Below are positions 1 through 4,959 of a stretch of DNA of 5,238 nucleotides, one piece after another. Position 1 is the stretch's first letter. Each line of letters opens with the position of its first letter. The notes under the pieces are model-generated. The model had not been told where the DNA came from. It saw only the letters and a program-made list of their open reading frames with translations, and ran no database searches. The DNA is from Caldithrix sp. (lineage in GTDB: Bacteria > Zhuqueibacterota > Zhuqueibacteria > Oceanimicrobiales > Oceanimicrobiaceae). The stretch lies in NCBI GenBank assembly GCA_004357015.1, contig SMXE01000186.1, forward strand, positions 1 to 5,238, read 5' to 3'. Position numbers and translations under genes: made by a program.

Positions 1-690
1 GAACCACAGCACCTGGTCCGCATTCAGCAGGCCTGGCATTTCGCCGGCATCCATGATGCCGTTGTTGTTTTCCTCGTGAAACGGGGCGCCCTTTTGCCAC
101 GGCCAGTTGTTGAAGTCAAATTCATACGCCTGACGCAGGGAGTCGGCCACTGCTTGCAGTTCTGTTGCAGAAAACTGATAGTCCCTTGCCGCAGCGCCCG
201 GTCTGGAGACCAGAATGTCGAACGCTTCATCCGTCAAATCCGCCGTTTGCCAATCAGGCCGATAGCGCCAGACGCGATTTGCCTGCGGATCGTTTGGGTC
301 TTCAGCAACGCCGGTGCCCAGAATGGCGCCCGGCGTCAGACCCGTACGCCAGTTGTGTCCTCCAACCCGCAGCACTGGTTCTGTTCCGTCCACCACAAAT
401 CCAGCCCAGATGAAACCATCCGCCCAAACCAGGCCTGCCGGCACGCCACGGGGATAGACGAGCCCCCATGGCAAGGCATTTTGGTTTTCATAATACGGGT
501 TTAGCGCGCTAACGCCGTCGGCCCGTACCCAGATGGAAAGATCATTGATGTTCAAGAGCGATGAAGTCACGTTTGAGCTGTTTTCCGGCCGAAACGCGCC
601 CCTTTCTTGCGCCGGGACAGATACCGATAGAAACAGTGATATCAGAATCGCTGCGATTACCATTTCACACCACTTCGTTCTCAAGGCCAT
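1..690 (-). CDS. Secreted protein of unknown function, probable T9SS cargo, N-terminal 230 residues (truncated by window edge)
   Basis: The frame is open from the ATG at 690 to the window edge, 230 codons without a stop. The start is chosen because AGGAG lies six bases upstream. A second in-frame ATG at codon 10 would lose the basic part of the signal peptide and has no such site. Residues 1-27 form a signal peptide: Lys/Arg near the N-terminus, a hydrophobic core at 11-25 (VIAAILISLFLSVSV) and a V-P-A cleavage site before Gln28. The mature part starts with a segment (about 47-60) containing NINDLSIWVRADGVS, followed by YPRG, LVWADGFIWAG and LRVGGHNW. As I recall, this pattern recurs at the N-terminus of large secreted proteins in KSB1, Ignavibacteria and relatives that end in a T9SS sorting domain; the function is unknown. 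Residues 206-217 (EENNNGIMDAGE) fit a calcium-binding EF-hand-like loop. The missing C-terminus would be expected to carry a sorting domain like the one at 4960-5238. An ECF-type promoter shared with fecR precedes the gene. Confidence 0.88.
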   Translation of the reverse strand, partial: MALRTKWCEMVIAAILISLFLSVSVPAQERGAFRPENSSNVTSSLLNINDLSIWVRADGVSALNPYYENQNALPWGLVYPRGVPAGLVWADGFIWAGFVVDGTEPVLRVGGHNWRTGLTPGAILGTGVAEDPNDPQANRVWRYRPDWQTADLTDEAFDILVSRPGAAARDYQFSATELQAVADSLRQAYEFDFNNWPWQKGAPFHEENNNGIMDAGEMPGLLNADQVLWF

Positions 691-696
691 TTTTTG

Positions 697-701
697 CTCC
701 T
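697..701 (-). promoter_or_regulatory. Ribosome binding site of the secreted-protein gene
   Basis: On the minus strand AGGAG is followed by CAAAAA and then ATG, a six-base spacing. This site decides the start at 690 over the internal ATG at codon 10. Confidence 0.8.
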
Positions 702-729
702 GGGTTTATAATCTTTTCTCCATATATAT

Positions 730-757
730 ATACGAATGAGACGGGTCGAACCCCCAT
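730..757 (-). promoter_or_regulatory. ECF-sigma-type promoter of the secreted-protein gene (copy 1 of shared motif)
   Basis: The minus strand reads ATGGGGGTT (757-749), a 14-base spacer, then CGTAT (734-730). The same two blocks at the same spacing precede fecR at 4818-4791. The right half is shared as TCTnATTCGTAT. Counting GGGGG as the core of the -35 element gives a 16-base distance to CGTAT, which fits the general ECF layout (G-rich -35 ending near AAC/TT, -10 containing CGT). The -10 block ends 39 bases from the ATG and is followed by an (AT)n run at 722-730. The assignment to an ECF sigma factor is inference from this layout and from the fecR link; no start site is mapped. Confidence 0.72.
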
Positions 758-776
758 ACCAATCCTGCATTTTCTT

Positions 777-795
777 AAAAAAATGCGCCCGCGCA
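777..795 (-). terminator. Weak terminator-like GC-rich palindrome with T7 tail
   Basis: The minus strand reads TGCGC-GG-GCGCA followed directly by seven T. As RNA the stem can only form about four base pairs (TGCG/CGCA) around a CGGG loop, so it is weak as a Rho-independent terminator. It sits 20 bases upstream of the ECF promoter's ATGGGGGTT block and could insulate that promoter from upstream transcription. Alternatively it is a protein-binding palindrome next to the promoter, or chance. Confidence 0.3.
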
Positions 796-881
796 CAAAA
801 TCGGAAACAAGTTCTGCGTGTTTTATTGACCGGAAACGGATATGAGGTTTGGGTTTGTTGAACGGTAACTCTTGAGCTATT

Positions 882-903
882 AGCCATTGTTCATAAAATG
901 GCT
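882..903. repeat. Seven-base perfect inverted repeat
   Basis: AGCCATT and AATGGCT are separated by eight bases (GTTCATAA). The repeat lies about 125 bases upstream of the secreted-protein promoter. It has no long T run on either strand, so it does not look like a terminator. It could be an operator half-site pair, or chance. Confidence 0.3.
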
Positions 904-1078
904 TTAGACTCATCGCTTGAATTGGAAGCTCATCATCATCGAAGAACTATCTATCACTTCAGATGAAGGTACAAATATAATGTTGGATCAGTTAAACAAG
1001 GCCAACAGCGAAGAGCCAGCCAAAAGCTGAATGGTTACGTTCTTATGGAAGGGGGAGGTGTATGTGCAGCGAAGGGGG

Positions 1079-1104
1079 AAAAAGGGCAGACCAGCCATCT
1101 GCCC
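1079..1104 (-). terminator. Rho-independent terminator of the receptor gene
   Basis: On the minus strand GGGCAGA, a seven-base loop TGGCTGG and TCTGCCC form a perfect seven-pair, mostly GC stem. It is followed at once by TTTTT and a C-run. It starts 36 bases after the receptor stop codon, the usual place and orientation for the end of that transcript. On the plus strand no T run follows, so it should act in one direction. It separates the receptor transcript from the secreted-protein gene, which therefore needs its own promoter, as found at 730-757. Confidence 0.82.
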
Positions 1105-1140
1105 GTTGGTTATGGAGAGAAATATAGTCTGATAGCTATG

Positions 1141-3573
1141 CTACTTTGCAAAGCTGATGGAAGCCCAAAACTCGAAGCCGCCGTCAAATCCATCACCGGT
1201 TTCCTGGACGGTCTGACTGGCAACGAAGGTGAGCAAGTTCTCATTTGAAAAACCGGGAAAGGACCATGTGAGGCCTAACGCATACTGCCTTGTTGCGCCA
1301 AGTCTGGCGGGGTCTGTCAGGAACTTCTCAGCAAATACTTCCGGGGTGTTTTCACGACTGATCGTGACGTGCTCCGGACTCCAGAGCCGCTCTGGATAGC
1401 CGCTGGAGCGGAAATACTGTCCCTGGAGCTTGAGAGAAGCATTCAGGAAATATGCCATTGAGATATTGAGTATTTTGTCCCGGTTGAAGTATGGCTTGAA
1501 ATAGGTTCCCAGTTCGGTCTGGTAGGCCTGGTTGTTCATGGTATAACTGATCCAGCCTTGTAGTTGGCCGGTGGTTTTGCCGAGCCAATACTCGTAACCC
1601 CGGCTCAGGCCGCCCTGGAGTGGAATTGTCCAGAACCAACTGTTGATGCGGGTCAGGTAGGCCCTGTCATTGAAATGATACTTCTTGTCGAAATAAGCGA
1701 TGGAAAACCTGTAACTGCGCGTCAGGTGAAATCCCGATTCAAGCCGGAAATGGTCAGCGTAGGACGGCTCAGCGTTGGACACTTTAACGAGAAATTCTCC
1801 GCGACCGCGATTGTCACCCGATTTCGCTTCGGAGGCATAGCTGCGATCTGTGAACTGATAGTACCTGCCCTGTGAAACGGAGAGATTGAGAAAATTCGTA
1901 GGCATAACCACAAACTTGGCTCTGTGCTCAAAGTAGACACCATCGAGCCGGACGTCAGCAGGCAGACGAGCACCGACAGATATGCGCCAGAGTCGATGAC
2001 TCAAATTGACACCCAGATATGGCGTCAGCACCGAGGCGCGCTGCATGAACAAGTCAGCGGGATCTGTGGCTATGGGGAGATAAAAGTTGCCGGCGCCCGG
2101 GGATGTATCGATATTGCGCGCAACTTTGTACAGATCCAGGCTGTCGAGTGCCACCGTGCCGTGGGTGTCGAGGTTATAGAAATCGATACCCGCCGTCGCT
2201 GAAAGCATTCCGGTCAGGTTCGTGCGGGCTTTCAACTTGAATCCGACTTCGCTTTGTTCGTCATCCAGGGAAGATTGGTAGACAATGGCTGAAACATGCG
2301 TTTTCTTGCCGGGCTCGAAGTCGTAGCGAGCGCCCAGGTTCTGGCTGACGAGCTCGCCGGTTTGCAGGCTGTTGCTTTGCACGAAAGCGCCCCGGCTGAT
2401 GAGGGCCAGCAGCGTGACTGTGTGATTTTTAGCCGGCCGGTACTCCAGCTTGGTGAATATGTCCAGACCCTCCCATTGACCGAAATAGTCCAGACCGTTG
2501 TTGAATTTTCCGTTGCGCCACACGCCGCTCACGCCGAGTTTATTCGTGTTTTTGCTGAAATTGACAGAAAGCCCGGTTAGACTTGCGGTGCCTTTTGTGG
2601 TGAAACCAACGTCTTTGACATCTTTTGTTTGGATAGAAATCACGCCGGACATGGCGTCGCCGTACTCCACGCCGAAGCCGGAACGGTGCAGCGTTATGCT
2701 CTCCACAATCGTTGAGGCAAAAACGCTGCGGCGGTTTTTGCCAAATGTCGGCACGTAGATGGGCATGCCGTCCAACTCGATCACAACCTCCGTAGCACTG
2801 CCGCCTTCAACGTGCGGATAGACATCATCCAGGTCGCGCCGGGAGACGCCGGGTTGCTGGTGCAGGAGCTCAAATACCTCGCCATCGTTTTTGAGCGGTG
2901 GTGTTTGCAACTGCGCTTTGGTGATTTTTTGTTCCAGAAGAATTATGCTGTTCTCTTTGGGCAGGATTTTTTCCTCAATCACCACTTCCTGAGTGAAAAC
3001 GGGCTCCGGTTCTAATGCCAGTTCCACATGCTTGCGGCGGTTGCCGCGCAGAAGAACTGCAAATTCCAGGTCATGGTAACCGATTCTCTTCACCGAAATT
3101 GTCGTTTTGCCCGGCGGAATCTGAGACAGGATAAACTCGCCGTTGCGGTTGGTGGTTGTGCCCAGGTCGGACCCGTCAATATAGACATTGACGCCCGTGA
3201 TTGGCTGCTGCAGATAAATATCGGTGATTCTTCCTGTGAGGGTGGCCGGCAAGCCTTGCGTTTGCGACCGGGGCACGATAACCCAGAGATCCGGTGTCTG
3301 CTGCACAAAATCGAATGGGGTGCCAAGCAGCGATTTTCTCACTGCTTCGTAGGGCGTGTCGTTGAATTTTCGGTAGACGGTAAAGGAATCGACAATGGAG
3401 TTGACGTACACCAGACGCACATCGCCCTGCTCTTGAATATTTCGCAGGACTGCGCCCAGTTTTTCATGGTTGGCGGTAAACGTTACCAGGTTGTCTTTGC
3501 TCCGGCCCGGTTGGCTGGACCCGGCCATAAGCAAAATCAGGCCAAAAAGAGTGACCCATCTTCTTTGAAGCAT
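1141..3573 (-). CDS. TonB-dependent outer-membrane receptor with N-terminal STN signalling domain and carboxypeptidase-regulatory-like domain
   Basis: Complete 810-residue protein. Residues 1 to about 25 are a signal peptide (MLQRRW, then the hydrophobic core VTLFGLILLMAG); there is no lipobox cysteine. Residues about 29-101 match a secretin/TonB N-terminal (STN) domain (VTFTANHEKLGAVLRNI, VNSIVDSFTV, TPYEAVRKSLLGTPFDF). Residues about 109-187 form a CarboxypepD_reg-like beta-sandwich (GRITD, PITGVNVYIDG, GTTTNRNGEFILSQIPPGKT, RIGY). EVVIEE at 196-201 is a candidate TonB box. The plug spans about 222-320 (ELLHQQPGVSRRD, VEGGSATEVVIELDGMPIY, GFGVEYGDAMSGVISIQTK), and the rest is a beta-barrel with alternating aromatic strands. 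The C-terminus is FWASISFAK, ending in Lys and not the usual terminal aromatic. Known role of the family: energised uptake across the outer membrane. The STN domain additionally signals to FecR, encoded just upstream. No SusD partner is present, and the ligand cannot be told from sequence. The start at 3573 is supported by GGAGAG seven bases upstream. Confidence 0.95.
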   Translation of the reverse strand: MLQRRWVTLFGLILLMAGSSQPGRSKDNLVTFTANHEKLGAVLRNIQEQGDVRLVYVNSIVDSFTVYRKFNDTPYEAVRKSLLGTPFDFVQQTPDLWVIVPRSQTQGLPATLTGRITDIYLQQPITGVNVYIDGSDLGTTTNRNGEFILSQIPPGKTTISVKRIGYHDLEFAVLLRGNRRKHVELALEPEPVFTQEVVIEEKILPKENSIILLEQKITKAQLQTPPLKNDGEVFELLHQQPGVSRRDLDDVYPHVEGGSATEVVIELDGMPIYVPTFGKNRRSVFASTIVESITLHRSGFGVEYGDAMSGVISIQTKDVKDVGFTTKGTASLTGLSVNFSKNTNKLGVSGVWRNGKFNNGLDYFGQWEGLDIFTKLEYRPAKNHTVTLLALISRGAFVQSNSLQTGELVSQNLGARYDFEPGKKTHVSAIVYQSSLDDEQSEVGFKLKARTNLTGMLSATAGIDFYNLDTHGTVALDSLDLYKVARNIDTSPGAGNFYLPIATDPADLFMQRASVLTPYLGVNLSHRLWRISVGARLPADVRLDGVYFEHRAKFVVMPTNFLNLSVSQGRYYQFTDRSYASEAKSGDNRGRGEFLVKVSNAEPSYADHFRLESGFHLTRSYRFSIAYFDKKYHFNDRAYLTRINSWFWTIPLQGGLSRGYEYWLGKTTGQLQGWISYTMNNQAYQTELGTYFKPYFNRDKILNISMAYFLNASLKLQGQYFRSSGYPERLWSPEHVTISRENTPEVFAEKFLTDPARLGATRQYALGLTWSFPGFSNENLLTFVASQTVQETGDGFDGGFEFWASISFAK

Positions 3574-3598
3574 TCCTTATCTCTCCACAGAATAAGGA
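3574..3598 (-). promoter_or_regulatory. Hairpin presenting the receptor ribosome binding site in its loop
   Basis: On the minus strand TCCTTAT and ATAAGGA form a perfect seven-base inverted repeat around an 11-base loop (TCTGTGGAGAG). The loop holds the ribosome binding site GGAGAG (3586-3581), seven bases from the ATG. The 3' arm of the stem abuts the start codon directly. The geometry would allow translation to depend on folding or on a bound factor. The stem is AT-rich and only moderately stable, so function is inference; the inverted repeat itself is seen directly. Confidence 0.45.
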
Positions 3599-3661
3599 TT
3601 ACTTGCGACTCCACAAGAGGTCGTTCAGTGGGTTTGATCTACTTCATATTACAAATACACC

Positions 3662-3692
3662 CAAATCTAAGTTATATTCACACAAATTCAAA
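3662..3692 (-). promoter_or_regulatory. Possible Bacteroidota-type housekeeping promoter of the receptor gene
   Basis: On the minus strand TTTG (3692-3689) is followed by 19 bases and TAGATTTG (3669-3662). This matches the Bacteroidota primary-sigma consensus, TTTG near -33 and TAnnTTTG near -7, including the spacing. It would give a leader of roughly 80 bases before the ATG at 3573. The shared ECF motif is absent from this gap, so the receptor would either use this promoter or be read through from fecR. The region is AT-rich, so a chance match is possible. An imperfect palindrome (3683-3707) overlaps the -33 element. Confidence 0.4.
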
Positions 3693-3741
3693 GAATTATT
3701 TGATTTGATTGGAAGGGAACACAGCGACAAGATTTGAGAAG

Positions 3742-4752
3742 CTAATTCTTTCTTAGATAAAAACCGTCGTCCTTCGTGGCTAAATCGGCGCCAAGCGTCG
3801 CTGCCAGCGTTTGCGCGATGACCTCCAGGGGTTCGTTGGAAAATGTTGCGGTGATCGTAAGATTCAAAAAGGCCGGGTCTGCCTCAATATTCAAATTGAA
3901 TGTTCGTCGAATATCGCCCAACACCACCTTAAGCGGCTCGTTAACAAACACCAGGCGTCCCTGCCGCCATGAAAGCAGGGCGCCTGGGTGTTCAGTGGGT
4001 TGTACATCTACTGGCCCGTCCTGGCAGACGGCCAGTTGTCCCGGAAGTATCTCTACTTCCGACGCTTGCACAGCGTTGTTTGAATGAACTGCCACTTTTC
4101 CTGAAACAACATACACTTCGGTGGCCGAGTCCCAGGTTCGGACATTGAACTCGGTACCGAGCACCGTGGTCCGGGCTCGGTCGGTCTCGACGGTGAAGGG
4201 TGTCTCACCGGGTCTCACCTTAAAGTACGCCTCTCCATCCAGATTAACCAGCCGGACAGAGGAGTTGAATTTCTCTGGGTATTTAAATGTCGAACCTGCA
4301 TTCAAATGAATTTCAGAGCCATCGGAAAGCACGAGTTGCAGTTGCTGGCCGTAAGGCACACTTACCACCTGCAATTGCGGGCCGACGGCGAGGTAGTTGT
4401 AGGCAAATACCATCATGAGCGCGGCCATTGCGCCTACCAGTGCAACTCTGGCGGATGGCAGCGCACGCGCCACCCGGTCGAAAATGGAAACGGTGCTGGC
4501 CGTCTGACGCGCTCTGGTTTCGGCAACCGACAGCCGGTTGCGCAGGTGTTTCCACTGCGTGTCCAGCGGCGTCCCTTCCGGAATCGGCAACGAAGCGGAG
4601 ACCTGCCAAACGTTTTGGAGAAGCGTCCAAGTCTTGCGATTGTCTGCATTCGCTAGCCACGCATCCAATGTCCTCTGCTCCGATGGCGTCAAACGTCCGT
4701 CGTGCCAGCGTACAAAGTATTGGTTGATGTCAAATTTGTTGTGATTATTCAT
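3742..4752 (-). CDS. FecR-family anti-sigma factor / sigma regulator with DUF4974-like C-terminus
   Basis: Complete 336-residue inner-membrane protein, a normal length for the family. Residues about 9-50 (YFVRWHDGRLTPSEQRTLDAWL, then W42 and W49) are the cytoplasmic domain that binds an ECF sigma factor. A single transmembrane segment lies at about 101-123 (ARVALVGAMAALMMVFAYNY), preceded by basic residues, placing the N-terminus inside. The periplasmic FecR domain spans about 125-225 with family hallmarks: LSDGSEIHLNAGSTFKYP (142-159), NLDGEAYFKV (170-179), PFTVET (185-190) and VLGTEFNVR (197-205). Residues about 265-325 (GRLVFVNEPLKVVLGDI, FNLNI, TATFSNEPLEVIAQTL) are the DUF4974/STN-like C-terminal domain of Bacteroidota-type FecR proteins. 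Known role: receive a signal from the STN domain of a TonB-dependent receptor and control a FecI-type sigma factor. The receptor gene follows 168 bases downstream, but no sigma gene adjoins. The start at 4752 has AGGA four bases upstream. The promoter at 4791-4818 suggests autoregulation. Confidence 0.95.
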   Translation of the reverse strand: MNNHNKFDINQYFVRWHDGRLTPSEQRTLDAWLANADNRKTWTLLQNVWQVSASLPIPEGTPLDTQWKHLRNRLSVAETRARQTASTVSIFDRVARALPSARVALVGAMAALMMVFAYNYLAVGPQLQVVSVPYGQQLQLVLSDGSEIHLNAGSTFKYPEKFNSSVRLVNLDGEAYFKVRPGETPFTVETDRARTTVLGTEFNVRTWDSATEVYVVSGKVAVHSNNAVQASEVEILPGQLAVCQDGPVDVQPTEHPGALLSWRQGRLVFVNEPLKVVLGDIRRTFNLNIEADPAFLNLTITATFSNEPLEVIAQTLAATLGADLATKDDGFYLRKN

Positions 4753-4756
4753 CTGT

Positions 4757-4760
4757 TCCT
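4757..4760 (-). promoter_or_regulatory. Ribosome binding site of the FecR gene
   Basis: AGGA followed by ACAG and ATG on the minus strand, a four-base spacing. It supports the start at 4752. Confidence 0.6.
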
Positions 4761-4790
4761 GAACGGTATTTCGTGCCTCTTACTAATGAA

Positions 4791-4818
4791 ATACGAATAA
4801 GAAGACCGCAACCCCCAT
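4791..4818 (-). promoter_or_regulatory. ECF-sigma-type promoter of the FecR gene (copy 2 of shared motif)
   Basis: The minus strand reads ATGGGGGTT (4818-4810), a 14-base spacer, then CGTAT (4795-4791), ending 38 bases before the fecR ATG. Both blocks, the spacing, the TCTnATT that precedes CGTAT and the leader length match the promoter of the secreted-protein gene at 757-730. An A-tract of eight and the octamer AAGAAAAT (4846-4839) lie upstream, like an UP element. The same octamer occurs upstream of the other copy (776-769), nine bases closer to its -35 block. A FecR gene under an ECF promoter suggests control by its own cognate sigma factor, which is inference. Confidence 0.72.
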
Positions 4819-4865
4819 GCGGCAGTGCAGTTTTTTTTATTTTCTTGAGCAGAGTGAGTCAATAA

Positions 4866-4885
4866 AATCATGTAAAGTCATGATT
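4866..4885. repeat. AT-rich inverted repeat upstream of the FecR promoter
   Basis: AATCATG and CATGATT are separated by six bases. On the minus strand the right arm runs into TTTATT, so it may serve as a weak terminator for the upstream secreted-protein gene. It lies about 47 bases upstream of the -35 block of the fecR promoter, so an operator is the other possibility. Confidence 0.35.
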
Positions 4886-4934
4886 ATAATTTAGTTGAAA
4901 GATGTCAGAAGAAATTCGGTTTGTTGATATAGAA

Positions 4935-4952
4935 TTTCTTAGAAATAAGAAA
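4935..4952. repeat. Short AT-rich inverted repeat just after the upstream stop codon
   Basis: TTTCTTA and TAAGAAA flank a four-base loop. It begins eight bases downstream of the stop codon at 4960. No T run follows, and the stem has only one GC pair per arm, so it is at best a weak transcript-end hairpin. Confidence 0.25.
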
Positions 4953-4959
4953 AGTTGTT

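Larger units (their letters stand above)
691..1078. other. Gene-free region between the receptor terminator and the secreted-protein gene
   Basis: I see no credible gene here. The region is more AT-rich than the flanking genes. Its left part holds the ribosome binding site and ECF-type promoter of the secreted-protein gene. Further upstream on the minus strand are a short GC-rich palindrome followed by seven T (777-795) and a seven-base inverted repeat at 882-903. The stretch from about 905 to 1078 shows only short simple repeats such as CATCATCATC near 932 and purine-rich runs near 1047-1083. An open frame at 913-665 lacks a ribosome binding site, runs through the promoter and overlaps the next start, so I do not call it a gene. 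Confidence 0.6.

Noticed and set aside
76..504. Plus-strand open frame of 142 codons
   Set aside because: It is antisense to the secreted protein, whose frame has a signal peptide, a ribosome binding site and a family-like N-terminus.
735..757. Resemblance of GGGGGTTCGACCC to a tRNA T-arm, hinting at a tRNA remnant or attachment site
   Set aside because: The bases after the loop do not pair as a T-stem and there is no CCA end or other arm. The fecR copy of the motif keeps the flanking blocks but not the TTCGA core, so the promoter explanation is better.
665..913. Minus-strand open frame of 82 codons in the gap before the secreted-protein gene
   Set aside because: There is no ribosome binding site before its ATG, it reads through the ECF-type promoter and overlaps the well-supported start at 690, and its product shows no recognisable motif.
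931..941. Short CATCATCATC run as a possible tandem repeat
   Set aside because: Only about three units, too short to distinguish from chance.
1045..1248. Plus-strand open frame of 67 codons over the receptor terminator
   Set aside because: It spans the terminator hairpin and the end of the receptor gene on the other strand, and its product has no recognisable features.
3028..3708. Long plus-strand open frame (226 codons) antisense to the start of the receptor gene
   Set aside because: It lies opposite the STN and carboxypeptidase-regulatory-like domains, its translation resembles no family I know, and the minus-strand protein is clearly real. It is a shadow frame that runs on into the AT-rich gap.
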